Source: Streptomyces sp. NRRL S-37 (GTDB taxonomy: Bacteria > Actinomycetota > Actinomycetes > Streptomycetales > Streptomycetaceae). Taken from it: 64,000 bases of DNA. Below, piece after piece: positions 9,927 through 17,859 of the stretch (the stretch's first letter is position 1; every line of letters begins with the position of its first letter). A model generated the notes under the pieces. That model ran no database searches. It had not been told where the DNA came from and was given only the letters and a program-made list of their open reading frames with translations. The stretch lies in assembly GCF_000721605.1 (NCBI RefSeq), contig NZ_JOIZ01000016.1, forward strand, positions 186,001-250,000, in the 5' to 3' direction. Position numbers and translations under genes: made by a program.

Positions 9927-10089
9927 GTGCCTTACCGCTTCCTGTCGTTCGGCCAACGGGTGGCAGACGAGCGTATGCCTGCCGCGGCGCACCGTGTCCG
10001 TCTTCCGGTACGACCACGACAGGACGGGTGAATCGAAGGCGGCGGCGGCTTGAGGCATCCCTCCTGTGGGTAGGGGTATTCGAATGGAT

Positions 10090-10105
10090 CGCGCCCGGGG
10101 GCGCG
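10090..10105 (-). terminator. Short GC hairpin between terpene synthase and LuxR gene
   Basis: CGCGCC and GGCGCG form a 6-bp stem with a CGGG loop in the 199-bp gap after the terpene synthase stop. It could attenuate read-through into the LuxR gene or be chance in GC-rich DNA. The rest of the gap probably carries the LuxR promoter; I see no clear -35/-10 pair. Confidence 0.3.
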
Positions 10106-10125
10106 GGCCCGTGGTGGCGCCCGGG

Positions 10126-11136
10126 TCAGGCCGGGGCCGCCGCCGTGTCGGCGTAGCGCGGCACGGTGCGGGACCAGTGGAAGCACCCCCGGATCCAGCC
10201 GGCCATGTCCTCCGCGTAACCGACGGCCGAGGGACTCAGCCGCGGCCTGATCTCCTCGAAGAGGCCGACGAACTCGTCGATCGCGCGGTTGATCTGCCGG
10301 ATCGCCAGCATGACGGCGACCGGCAGGGAGCAGCGGTGGGCCCGCTGGTGGGCGAGGGCCAGATTGATCATCCCGCCGTCCCGCCGCTCCTTCACCGCGG
10401 AGTACAGATCGGGTATCCACACCGCCGCGTCGGCCGACAGCCGGGTCAGCCGCCGCATCGCCGGGTGCTGCAGCTCCGCGTCGGACAGTTCGCACGGCTG
10501 GGCCGCCTCGCACAGCGGATGGAAGGGCTCGACCCCCGCGGTCAGCGACCGGATCGACGTGCACAGTCCGGTAGGCAGCGGGGCGGTGTCGGCCTGCGCC
10601 ACCGCCTCGTACAGCAGGCCGTGCACGTACTCACGGCTCTTGACGGCCCATCGCGCCGCCTGGGCGGGCGTGCACCGCTCGCGGACCTGCCGGTGCAGAT
10701 CGGCCAGGGCGGCGCCGAGCGGCGTCGACGGTGACGCGTCGTCCCGCAGTACGGCGATGCTCTCGTCCAGCATGGGCAGCAGCCGGCCGGGTCCCCGCCG
10801 GCCCACCTCCTCCGCCCGGTCGTCGAAGACGAATTGATAGGCGATCTGATTGGCGACGATCTGCAGCAGGCCGGAATCCATTTCCGGGCCGTTGTAGGAG
10901 GCGAGCTGGGCCGGACGGGTGCGGGCGATCATTTCCGGAACCCAGCTTTCGTCCGCCAGTCCCGTTTCCCGCAGCCACTTCTCGACGCCCTCCGTGACCT
11001 GGTGTTCGTGCGGATTGGCCCGGAACGGGAACGGCATGTGCAGATGGGTGTCGATCAGGTCCCTGAGACCGGCGCCGGGAATTCCGTGCAGGGTGCCGGC
11101 CGTGATGTCCTCATGTGTGGTCGACAAGGTTGTCAC
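10126..11136 (-). CDS. Class I terpene synthase with unusual NSE motif
   Basis: A 336-residue class I terpene cyclase. The Asp-rich motif DDRAE is at residues 105-109, the pyrophosphate-sensor Arg in IRSLTAG at about 196, and the C-terminal Arg-Tyr pair at 327-328. The second metal motif reads PDLYSAVKE (242-250): Ser246 and Glu250 of the NSE triad are present, but the first Asn is Pro. Enzymes of this family cyclise prenyl diphosphates; length and lack of an N-terminal extension favour a sesquiterpene-type substrate (inference). I chose the GTG preceded by GAGGGG; it overlaps the P450 stop by 26 bases, so the two are one transcript. An ATG 33 bases upstream lacks a ribosome site. Confidence 0.86.
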   Translation of the reverse strand: MTTLSTTHEDITAGTLHGIPGAGLRDLIDTHLHMPFPFRANPHEHQVTEGVEKWLRETGLADESWVPEMIARTRPAQLASYNGPEMDSGLLQIVANQIAYQFVFDDRAEEVGRRGPGRLLPMLDESIAVLRDDASPSTPLGAALADLHRQVRERCTPAQAARWAVKSREYVHGLLYEAVAQADTAPLPTGLCTSIRSLTAGVEPFHPLCEAAQPCELSDAELQHPAMRRLTRLSADAAVWIPDLYSAVKERRDGGMINLALAHQRAHRCSLPVAVMLAIRQINRAIDEFVGLFEEIRPRLSPSAVGYAEDMAGWIRGCFHWSRTVPRYADTAAAPA

Positions 11137-12523
11137 CCGCCCCTCGGGACTGCCGGCCGAGCCCGCCACCGCGCGGTTCGCAGATCATCCGCAGCGACCT
11201 GGGGCCCAGCGTCACCGCGGGGCGCACCGGCGCGACGGGCCCCGGGGGGTGCCGCAGCCGCCAGCGCCGGGCGATGGCCGCGACCGCCACCGTGCTCTGT
11301 GCCATGGCGAAGGAGTCCCCGAGACATTTCCGGCTGCCCGCGGAGAACGGGACCATCGCGCCGTACGGCTGGTCGGTGTGCTCACCCGACAGCCACCGCT
11401 CGGGCCGGAACCGGTCGGGGTCGGGGAACGACGAGGGCGCGTGGTGCAGCAGGTACGGGCTGTAGAGAACGGTGGTCCCGCGCGGCAGACGGCGCCCGCC
11501 GAACTCGACGTCCCTGGTGGTGGACCGGGTGAAGAGCCAGCCGGGCGGGGAGTGGCGCAGGGTTTCGGTGACCACGGCCCGGGTGTAGGGCAGGCGCGGC
11601 AGGTCGTCGGAGGTGGGGAGGGCGCGCCCGGCCAGTACGGAGTCGACCTCGGCGTGCAGCTCGCGCTCGGCCTCCGGGTGCTGCGCGAGCAGGCTGAACG
11701 TGGAGGACAGGCCCAGGGAGGGGCTCTCCGACCCGGTGAGCAGCAGGGAGACGAGCTGGTCGTGCACCTCGCCGGGGGTCACCCCGTGTTCCCCGGCGTC
11801 GGCCGCCGCCAGCAGGACCCCCAGCAGATCGTCGCGCGGTTCGCCCGCGCGGCGCTCGGCGATCGCCGCGTCCACGAGCCGGTGCAGACGGGTGACCGCG
11901 TCCCGGTACCGGCGGTTGGCGGGCAGGGGCACCCGGAACAGGACGTCGACCGGGACGACCGTACGTACGAACAGGCCGTGGACGATCCCGGCCAGGCAGT
12001 CCCGCACCTCGGCGGCCCGCGCCGCGTCGAGCGAGTCGGAGAGCAGGACCCGGCTGATCGCCCCCGTGGTCAGGGTCATCATGGCCGCGCTGACGTCGAT
12101 CTCCCGCCCCGCCCGCCACGCGCGGCACACCGACTCGGCCTCCTCGCCCATCGCCTCCGTCAGGCCGGCGACGCGGGACGGACGGAAGGCGGGCTGCAGC
12201 AGCCTGCGCTGCCTGAGGTGATCGCCGTGCGGGCAGGTGACGACCCCGTCCCCCATGAGGGCCCGGAGCCGCTCGTAGAGGGGGCCGCCCTTGTCGAAGG
12301 TGCGGGTGTCCCTGAGCATCTCGTGGACCAGTCGCGGGTGGCACACCACCCAGGCGCGCATCGGACCCAGGCGTATCTCCACCAGATCACCGTGCGCGGA
12401 CAAAGAATTCAGAAACTCCAGCGGGCGTCGGAACAAGGCGATACCGTGGCCGACGGACGGGAATATGCCCGGCGCGATTCCCGACCTCCAGGCCGGTGCC
12501 GGTTCATCAACGCGATTGCTCAT
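11111..12523 (-). CDS. Cytochrome P450 of the terpene locus
   Basis: A 470-residue soluble bacterial P450. The I-helix acid-alcohol pair is in TGSES (263-267), the K-helix ExxR is E320-TLR, and the heme loop FSAGSRKCLG ends with the iron-ligand Cys400. It should need a ferredoxin and reductase supplied elsewhere; none is encoded beside it. The gene directly precedes and overlaps the terpene synthase gene, so the likely role is oxidation of the terpene product. The same P450-then-cyclase order is known for the albaflavenone pair of Streptomyces. The start ATG (MSNRVDEP) has AGGTGG eight bases upstream; a longer frame running to 12847 is upstream DNA without protein-like composition. Confidence 0.88.
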   Translation of the reverse strand: MSNRVDEPAPAWRSGIAPGIFPSVGHGIALFRRPLEFLNSLSAHGDLVEIRLGPMRAWVVCHPRLVHEMLRDTRTFDKGGPLYERLRALMGDGVVTCPHGDHLRQRRLLQPAFRPSRVAGLTEAMGEEAESVCRAWRAGREIDVSAAMMTLTTGAISRVLLSDSLDAARAAEVRDCLAGIVHGLFVRTVVPVDVLFRVPLPANRRYRDAVTRLHRLVDAAIAERRAGEPRDDLLGVLLAAADAGEHGVTPGEVHDQLVSLLLTGSESPSLGLSSTFSLLAQHPEAERELHAEVDSVLAGRALPTSDDLPRLPYTRAVVTETLRHSPPGWLFTRSTTRDVEFGGRRLPRGTTVLYSPYLLHHAPSSFPDPDRFRPERWLSGEHTDQPYGAMVPFSAGSRKCLGDSFAMAQSTVAVAAIARRWRLRHPPGPVAPVRPAVTLGPRSLRMICEPRGGGLGRQSRGAGDNLVDHT

Positions 12524-12865
12524 CGAATACCACCTGTCTCGAGCGACATAAACGGAATTCAGTGAGTCCACATATACGAGTCCACATACATGTGGCACTC
12601 GAACCTTGTCCTGCCCGCACCGGACCGGTACCCGACGCGCCCCGTCCCGTCGCCAAGGGGGCGCACGGGTGCACGGGGAGCGCAGGAATTCAGCCGTGCG
12701 CCTCGGCGAAACGGGCGAACCGGACCGGTGCCGAGCGGGTGCCCGGTGAACGGCCGGACAGGGCGCGTGCACACGTCCCGGGGCGCGGGCCGGGTACACG
12801 GTCCCGTCGCGCTGCGGCGAGGAAGTCCCCACGAGGAGAGGGGACACCCTCTCACTCGTACCGCT
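12524..12865. other. Intergenic region upstream of the P450 operon
   Basis: About 340 bases without a gene, lying between the P450 start and the 3' end of the universal stress protein gene. The 70 bases nearest the P450 are AT-richer than their surroundings and hold a tandem repeat (listed separately). The remainder is GC-rich and shows no convincing ORF or RNA gene; AGGAGAGGGGACACCCTCTC near 12833 is weakly palindromic and may end the stress-protein transcript. Confidence 0.5.
12564..12595 (-). promoter_or_regulatory. Tandem 14-bp repeat and palindrome upstream of P450
   Basis: Two adjacent 14-mers, GAGTCCACATATAC and GAGTCCACATACAT (12 of 14 bases identical), lie 41-68 bases upstream of the P450 start codon. 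The second runs into GTGG to make the perfect palindrome CCACAT-AC-ATGTGG at 12582-12595. Placement and low GC suit an activator or repressor site overlapping the promoter. The LAL regulator downstream is the most natural ligand, but this is inference. Confidence 0.5.
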
Positions 12866-13702
12866 TCATCCCGTGCCGCGGACGACGGCGACGGGACAGT
12901 CGGCGTGGTGCAGCAGTGCCTGGCTGACCGAACCGAGCAGCATCCCGGCGAAACCGCCGTGACCGCGGGCCCCGGCCACCACCAGTTGGGCCTCCCGGCT
13001 CGCGTCGAGCAGCGTGTGCCGTACCCGTGCCCGCTCCAGGCGCAGCTCCACGGCGACCCCGGGCCGGTCCTCCCGCCACGGCGCCACCGCCTCCTCCAGC
13101 AACCGCTGGTGCCGCTCACGGAGCCGGTCGAGGTCCACCACCACGTTCAGCGGATCGGCGGGACCCTCGTACGGCGTCGGCTCGCTCCAGGTGTTCCACA
13201 CATGCGTCGCGACCAGCGGCGCCCCGCGCAGCGCGGCCTCGGCGAAGGCGAAGCCCGCCGCCGCGGCCCCGGCCGGGGAGCCGTCCACGGCGAGGAGCAC
13301 GGGCCCCTCGGGGCCGGGACGACCGCGGACCACCATCAGCGGGCCGTGCCCGTGCGCGGCCAGCTGCACGACCGTCGAGCCCAGCAGCAGATCCCCGAAG
13401 CCGCTGTGGCCCCGTCCGCCGACCACCGTCAGCACCGCGTGCCGCGACTCGCTCCGCAGGACCGTCAGCGTCTCACCGGACGCCACGGTCCTGGCCACCT
13501 CCAGTCCCGGCGCACGGTCGCGGGCACGCTGCTCGGCCCCCGCCAGAACCCCGTGGATCATCGGGTCGAGATCGGCCGGGCGGCTGAACGCGTGCACGAT
13601 CCGCAGCCGCGCGCCGCGCAGCAGGGCCTCCTGCCCCGCGACGTCGACCGCGGCGAGACTGGACGGCGAACCGTCCACTCCTACGACGACCGTGTCGTTC
13701 AC
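12866..13702 (-). CDS. Universal stress protein, tandem UspA domains
   Basis: A 278-residue protein made of two UspA domains. Each ends with an ATP-binding loop: GGRGHSGFGDLLLGST in the first and GARGHGGFAGMLLGSV in the second, both fitting the Gx2Gx9G(S/T) pattern, so both halves should bind ATP. Such proteins are induced in dormancy, oxygen limitation and other stresses and act as nucleotide-responsive modulators. Two consecutive GTG codons begin the frame; the inner one has GGGAG six bases upstream and is chosen. It is transcribed divergently from the antiporter pair across a 282-bp gap, which suggests shared stress control but shows no clear operator. Confidence 0.88.
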   Translation of the reverse strand: MNDTVVVGVDGSPSSLAAVDVAGQEALLRGARLRIVHAFSRPADLDPMIHGVLAGAEQRARDRAPGLEVARTVASGETLTVLRSESRHAVLTVVGGRGHSGFGDLLLGSTVVQLAAHGHGPLMVVRGRPGPEGPVLLAVDGSPAGAAAAGFAFAEAALRGAPLVATHVWNTWSEPTPYEGPADPLNVVVDLDRLRERHQRLLEEAVAPWREDRPGVAVELRLERARVRHTLLDASREAQLVVAGARGHGGFAGMLLGSVSQALLHHADCPVAVVRGTG

Positions 13703-13984
13703 CACTCGCTCCCGTCCCCGGCGTTTCCTCCGGGTACCCGTGGGAAGGAGCGCGTATCCACCCGTCCGACCTGCGGCGATACGGGCTCCCCGGAAATCCT
13801 CGGTTCCGTCGCGCCCCCTGTCCATCCGTCACAACACCCATGTTCCGGCCGAATGGCGGGATGGCACCATTGCCCCCGTGGGGGTGGATCACCCGTGCCG
13901 TTCGACGGCACGGCCGGCACCCCGCACCGGACGACATCGACCATCGACAGACCATCGACAAGAGAACCGGGAAGGGGACGGGCT

Positions 13985-14470
13985 GTGCCTGCTCCACGGA
14001 TGAGCGCCACGCCGCTGCCGGGCATCGGCGTGAAATACGACCTCACCACGCGTGAGCACGAGCACCTGTCCGTGATCGCGCACCGCGATGGTGCCCGCAC
14101 GGTCAACGTCTACCGCTCCGACGACCCGGACGCCTGCGCCCGCTCGATGCGGCTGACCGTCGCCGAGTCCGCCGCGCTGATCGACGCGCTCATGCCCGCC
14201 CACCACAGCCCCAACCTGCTGCACACCACCGACCTGGGGCTGGTCGCCGAGCGCATCGAGCTGTCCGCCGTCTCCCACTGGAACGGCCGGCTGCTGGGCG
14301 ACACCCGGATGCGCACCGACACCGGCGCCTCGATCGTGGCCGTGCTGCGGCGGGCCGAGGCGATCCCGTCCCCCGCGCCGGACTTCCGGCTGGCCGGTGG
14401 TGACACGCTGATCCTGATCGGCACTCGCGAGGGCATCGACGCCGCCGCCGAGATACTCGGCAGGGAGTGA
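13985..14470 (+). CDS. RCK_C/TrkA-C regulatory subunit of a K+/H+ antiporter (KhtT-like)
   Basis: A 161-residue soluble protein. The N-terminal half resembles KhtT partners, and the C-terminal half is a TrkA-C (RCK_C) domain (SAVSHWNGRLLGDTRMRTDTGASIVAVLRR then LAGGDTLILIG, described here in parts). Such subunits gate the neighbouring CPA2 antiporter in response to nucleotides, pH or salt. The next gene starts four bases after the stop, so the pair forms an operon like Bacillus khtTU. The start is the GTG preceded by AAGGGGA; the more familiar-looking ATG (MSATPLPGIG) five codons later has no ribosome site, though homologues often begin there. Confidence 0.82.
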   Translation: MPAPRMSATPLPGIGVKYDLTTREHEHLSVIAHRDGARTVNVYRSDDPDACARSMRLTVAESAALIDALMPAHHSPNLLHTTDLGLVAERIELSAVSHWNGRLLGDTRMRTDTGASIVAVLRRAEAIPSPAPDFRLAGGDTLILIGTREGIDAAAEILGRE

Positions 14471-14474
14471 GCGC

Positions 14475-15722
14475 GTGCACTCTTCTGCTGTCTTCCTGAT
14501 CGAATTCGGTGCCATCATCCTCGGCCTCGGCCTGCTGGGGCGGCTCGCCGGGCGCCTCCAGTTCTCCCCGATCCCCCTCTATCTGCTGGCCGGTCTCGCT
14601 TTCGGCGAGGGCGGGCTGCTGCCGCTCGGCGCGAGCGAGGAGTTCGTCGCGATCGGCGCCGAGATCGGCGTCATCCTGCTGCTGCTCATGCTCGGCCTGG
14701 AGTACACGGCCAGCGACCTCGTCTCCAACCTCAAGACCCAGTACCCGGCCGGCCTCGTCGACATGGCGCTCAACGCCCTGCCCGGTGCCGCCATGGCCCT
14801 GCTGCTCGGCTGGGGCCCGGTCGCCGCGGTGGTGCTGGCCGGCGTCACCTGGATCTCCTCCTCCGGCGTCATCGCGAAGGTCCTCGGCGACCTCGGACGG
14901 CTCGGCAACCGAGAGACCCCGGTCATCCTCAGCATCCTGGTGCTCGAGGACCTGGCCATGGCGGTCTACCTGCCGATCATCACCGCCTTGCTGGCCGGTG
15001 TCAGCCTCGCCGCAGGCAGCGTCACGCTGGCCATCGCGCTGGGGGTCGCCGGGCTCGTGCTGTTCGTCGCCGTCCGTTACGGACGGGTGATCTCCCGCTT
15101 CGTCTCCAGCGACGACCCGGAGAAGCTGCTGCTGGTGGTGCTGGGCCTGACCCTGCTGGTCGCGGGGCTCGCCCAGCAGTTGCAGGTCTCGGCGGCCGTG
15201 GGCGCGTTCCTGGTCGGCATCGCCCTGTCCGGTGAGGTCGCCGAGGGCGCGCACAACCTGCTGGCGCCGCTGCGGGACCTGTTCGCCGCCGTGTTCTTCG
15301 TCTTCTTCGGCCTGCACACCGACCCCCAGTCGATCCCGCCGGTGATCCTGCCCGCCCTCGGGCTCGCCGTCGTCACCGCGCTGACGAAGATCGCCACCGG
15401 GTACTGGGCCGCCCGCCGGGCCGGGATCTCGTCCAAGGGGCGCTGGCGCGCGGGCGGCACCCTGGTCGCCCGCGGCGAGTTCTCCATCGTCATCGCCGGT
15501 CTCGCGGTCACCGCGGGCATCGAACCGGACCTCGGCCCGCTGGCCACGGCGTACGTCCTGGTCCTGGTCGTCCTGGGCCCGCTCACGGCCCGCTACACCG
15601 AGCCCGTCGCGCTGCGCCTGACCGCCCGGCGCGGCGCCGCCGCCGGCGCCGCGCCCGCACGGGCCACGGCGCCGGCCGCGGAGACGCTGGAACCGGTGGA
15701 CGAGAGCCGGTCCGAACGCTGA
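14475..15722 (+). CDS. CPA2 cation:proton antiporter (KhtU-like)
   Basis: A 415-residue integral membrane protein with about twelve hydrophobic segments spread from residue 6 to about 385, followed by an Ala/Pro-rich cytoplasmic tail. The sequence (GEGGLLPLG, LMLGLEY, GVTWISSSGVIAK, VLEDLAMA, VGAFLVGIALSG) is typical of the Na+/H+ exchanger domain of CPA2 antiporters. The family's C-terminal RCK domains are absent from this chain and supplied by the upstream gene. It should exchange K+ or Na+ for protons at the plasma membrane. GTG start with AGGGAG upstream. A hairpin follows the stop, ending the operon before the convergent MerR/clamp gene. Confidence 0.88.
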   Translation: MHSSAVFLIEFGAIILGLGLLGRLAGRLQFSPIPLYLLAGLAFGEGGLLPLGASEEFVAIGAEIGVILLLLMLGLEYTASDLVSNLKTQYPAGLVDMALNALPGAAMALLLGWGPVAAVVLAGVTWISSSGVIAKVLGDLGRLGNRETPVILSILVLEDLAMAVYLPIITALLAGVSLAAGSVTLAIALGVAGLVLFVAVRYGRVISRFVSSDDPEKLLLVVLGLTLLVAGLAQQLQVSAAVGAFLVGIALSGEVAEGAHNLLAPLRDLFAAVFFVFFGLHTDPQSIPPVILPALGLAVVTALTKIATGYWAARRAGISSKGRWRAGGTLVARGEFSIVIAGLAVTAGIEPDLGPLATAYVLVLVVLGPLTARYTEPVALRLTARRGAAAGAAPARATAPAAETLEPVDESRSER

Positions 15723-15724
15723 AC

Positions 15725-15741
15725 GGGCCGGCGCCCGGCCC
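15725..15741. terminator. Hairpin between antiporter and MerR/clamp genes
   Basis: GGGCCGG and CCGGCCC form a perfect 7-bp stem around a CGC loop, three bases after the antiporter stop. It lies in the 31-bp gap between convergent genes and probably serves both. Confidence 0.55.
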
Positions 15742-15753
15742 GCGGAGAACGCT

Positions 15754-16839
15754 CTAGTCCTCCAGCCGTACCGGCATCAGGAGCGAGAGCGTGTGCTCGT
15801 CGTCCGGCCGGCGGATCACGAGGGGCGCCGTGGGGGCGCCGAACTCGAGGACCAGCCGGTCGCCGGCGCCCGCGGCGAGCGCGTCCAGCAGGAACGCGCG
15901 GTTCACGGCGACGAGGTCCGGGCCGTCGGCCCCGTCCCCGGCCAGGGCGACCGAACCGTCCTCCGCCACCTCCAGCACGCTGAGGTCGTAGGGTTCACCG
16001 CCCTGCTCGCGCGACTCGCGCATGCGGGCGGGGCCGGTGCGCACCGCCTCCCGGAAGGCCGGCACGTCCACCAGGGCGCGCCGCCCCGCCGGGAGGCGGA
16101 GGAGACGCCGGTAGTCGGGGAAGTCGTGGCCGAGGCACTGGCCGGCCGTCTGCCGGTCCCCGGCCTCCAGGGTCACGCGGTCACCGTCCACGGCGAGCCG
16201 GACCCGCTCCTCCCCGCTCAGCAGCGCCCGCATCGCGTCGGCGAGCGGAAGGGGCACGGTGACCTGGAGGCGGGGCCCGCCGTGTCCGTCGGCGGCGGCG
16301 CGCGCCACGGCCATCCGGTACCGGTCGGTGGCCACCAGGCGCAGCGTGTCGCCCTCGACGTCGAAGAGGATCCCGCCGAGCACCGGCAGCTCCGGGTCGG
16401 TGGCGGCCGCGAACCGGACCGCGTCCAGCGCGGCGGCCAGCCCGGGGCCGGAGAGGGACAGCCGTACGGCGGTGTCGGTGCGGAGCGAGGTCATGGGGTT
16501 CTCCCTGTGGTCGAGCAGGACTCGGAGTGCGGAGAACTCGGCGCGGGCATCGGACAGCCCCCGCTCCAGCCGGCGCAGATGCGCCCGAAGGAGCTGCCGT
16601 ACGAGATCGGTGTCGGCGCCCGCCCAGCCGGCCAGTACCAGCCGGATGTCCGCCAGCGGCATCCCGGCCCGGCGCAGCCGGGCCAGCAGCCGGGCTTCCT
16701 CCAGCTGCCCGGGGGCGTACCAGCGGTAGCCGCTGACCGGGTCCACCCGGTCGGGGACCAGGACACCGGCACGGTCGTAGAACCGCAGGGCGCTGACGCC
16801 CAGCCCGCTGTCCCGGGCCATCTCACCAATGCTGCGCAT
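15754..16839 (-). CDS. MerR regulator fused to a DNA polymerase III beta-clamp-like domain
   Basis: A 361-residue two-part protein. Residues 1-115 are a MerR DNA-binding region (MRSIGEMARDSGLGVSALRF, RWYAPGQLEEARLLARLRRAG) with its dimerisation helix. From about residue 118 the protein resembles DNA polymerase III beta subunit domains (PVLGGILFDVEGDTLRLVAT, then DFPDYRRLL and a C-terminal LLMPVRLED, which recalls the clamp tail PVRL). It may use the clamp fold as a ligand or protein sensor; a role at the replication fork is not implied. ATG start with GGAGAG upstream. A MerR-style promoter with a perfect dyad lies 28 bases upstream of the start, so autoregulation is likely. Confidence 0.85.
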   Translation of the reverse strand: MRSIGEMARDSGLGVSALRFYDRAGVLVPDRVDPVSGYRWYAPGQLEEARLLARLRRAGMPLADIRLVLAGWAGADTDLVRQLLRAHLRRLERGLSDARAEFSALRVLLDHRENPMTSLRTDTAVRLSLSGPGLAAALDAVRFAAATDPELPVLGGILFDVEGDTLRLVATDRYRMAVARAAADGHGGPRLQVTVPLPLADAMRALLSGEERVRLAVDGDRVTLEAGDRQTAGQCLGHDFPDYRRLLRLPAGRRALVDVPAFREAVRTGPARMRESREQGGEPYDLSVLEVAEDGSVALAGDGADGPDLVAVNRAFLLDALAAGAGDRLVLEFGAPTAPLVIRRPDDEHTLSLLMPVRLED

Positions 16840-16866
16840 CTCGCTCTCCACACCCGGAACCCTGAT

Positions 16867-16889
16867 CCCTCGACAAGGTCGAGGGTCAA
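16867..16889 (-). promoter_or_regulatory. MerR-type operator-promoter
   Basis: Read on the minus strand, TTGACC (a -35 box) overlaps the perfect dyad CCCTCGAC-CTT-GTCGAGGG. A weak -10 (CAGGGT) follows with a 19-base spacer. The long spacer containing a dyad is the hallmark of MerR-regulated promoters, and the first gene downstream is the MerR/clamp fusion. Confidence 0.7.
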
Positions 16890-16999
16890 CCCCGGCCCGT
16901 TCCCGCCCGGCCAGGGCCGTACGGGTGACGGCTTCACCCGACCCGGCGGACCTGCGGCCACCGGCGCACCACCGGCGCACGGGGGCGCGTTGGACCGGT

Positions 17000-17305
17000 A
17001 TGGACAGCACTGAGACGGCGCGGCGCCTTCTCGGGTACGACGCCGCGGGCCGGGTGTACGCCGAACTCACCAGCGGGTACGGCGGTCATACGCCGATCTG
17101 CACCGCCCTCGTCGCGGAGTGGCGGGCCAAGGGGTACACGGTTCCGGAGCACCGCGACGGCCTGTGGGCCTCCTTCGCCGCCGCCACGGTCAGCGAGCGC
17201 GCGACGGTGCTGCCCGTGCCCTTCCCCGTCCCTCTGCTGAGGACGCCCGCCGAGGACCCCGGTGAGAAACTCACCAGCCCTCCGGACCCGCCGGCTCCGC
17301 GCTGA
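17000..17305 (+). CDS. Small hypothetical protein
   Basis: A possible 101-residue protein (MDSTETARRLLGYDAAG, ending SPPDPPAPR). It shows normal high-GC codon use and a soluble, mixed composition, with a proline-rich tail. I do not recognise a family. The start is the ATG before DSTETARR; the ribosome site is weak (GGACCGG). Its last 35 bases overlap the convergent gene that follows. It could also be non-coding DNA with an open frame. Confidence 0.45.
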   Translation: MDSTETARRLLGYDAAGRVYAELTSGYGGHTPICTALVAEWRAKGYTVPEHRDGLWASFAAATVSERATVLPVPFPVPLLRTPAEDPGEKLTSPPDPPAPR

Positions 17306-17813
17306 CCGGCGCCAGCACGGCGAGCGTGCCGGTCGCCCCGCGCAGCGCCCGTTCGAGCGGACCGGGGGCGTGCAGGGTGCCGGTGCCGTCCGGCGGGACC
17401 AGCCACTCCAGACGCCCGGCCGGCCGGTAGGGCGGCGGTACGGCGACCCAGGACCCGCGGCCCACGTGCCGCACCCCGAAGCCGACCCACTCGCTGGCCG
17501 GGTCGGGCGGCAGGAAGAACCCCACTCTGCGGGCCGTGACGTCCACCAGCGTGGGTCCGGGCACCTTCAGGGGGTCGCGCCACAGGATGTCCAGGGCGAG
17601 CAGCCCGAGTCGGTCGGGCACGCTCAGCACGTCCCAGTACCGGCCCGCCGCGAGCAGCGCCGTGCCCTTGCCGTGGTCCCACTCGCGCTTGCACTCCTGC
17701 GGGTCCGTGGCTGCCGCGGCCAGCCACTCGACGGCTTGCTTCCACATGACGCTGTGCATGTCCACCCCGGGCACGGTCGGCCGCGCCGCTGCGGGCGCGT
17801 GCGGTAGGGACAT
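17271..17813 (-). CDS. Conserved hypothetical protein, possible prim-pol N-domain relative
   Basis: A 180-residue soluble protein. Stretches such as AVEWLAAAATDPQECKREW, GRYWDVLSVPDRLGLLALD and VGFFLPPDPASEWVGFGVRH recall Streptomyces proteins annotated with a bifunctional primase/polymerase N-terminal-like domain, but no catalytic Asp pair is evident. A polymerase role is therefore not claimed. It stands alone, its 3' end overlapping a small convergent ORF. Start ATG as MSLPHAP; an internal ATG (MHSVMWKQ) is an alternative. Function unknown. Confidence 0.6.
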   Translation of the reverse strand: MSLPHAPAAARPTVPGVDMHSVMWKQAVEWLAAAATDPQECKREWDHGKGTALLAAGRYWDVLSVPDRLGLLALDILWRDPLKVPGPTLVDVTARRVGFFLPPDPASEWVGFGVRHVGRGSWVAVPPPYRPAGRLEWLVPPDGTGTLHAPGPLERALRGATGTLAVLAPVSAEPAGPEGW

Positions 17814-17859
17814 GCTGGTAGATATTTCTATCCACCGGAAGGGTGGCGCGGGCTGGCGT

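Noticed and set aside
6885..10031. 1048-codon antisense ORF opposite the LAL regulator
   Set aside because: Arg/Gly/Pro-rich shadow frame with no motifs; the opposite strand has clear Walker and LuxR motifs.
12524..12847. N-terminal extension of the P450 frame by about 108 codons
   Set aside because: Sequence is promoter-like with repeats, composition is not protein-like, and the ATG at 12523 has a good ribosome site and the usual P450 N-terminus.
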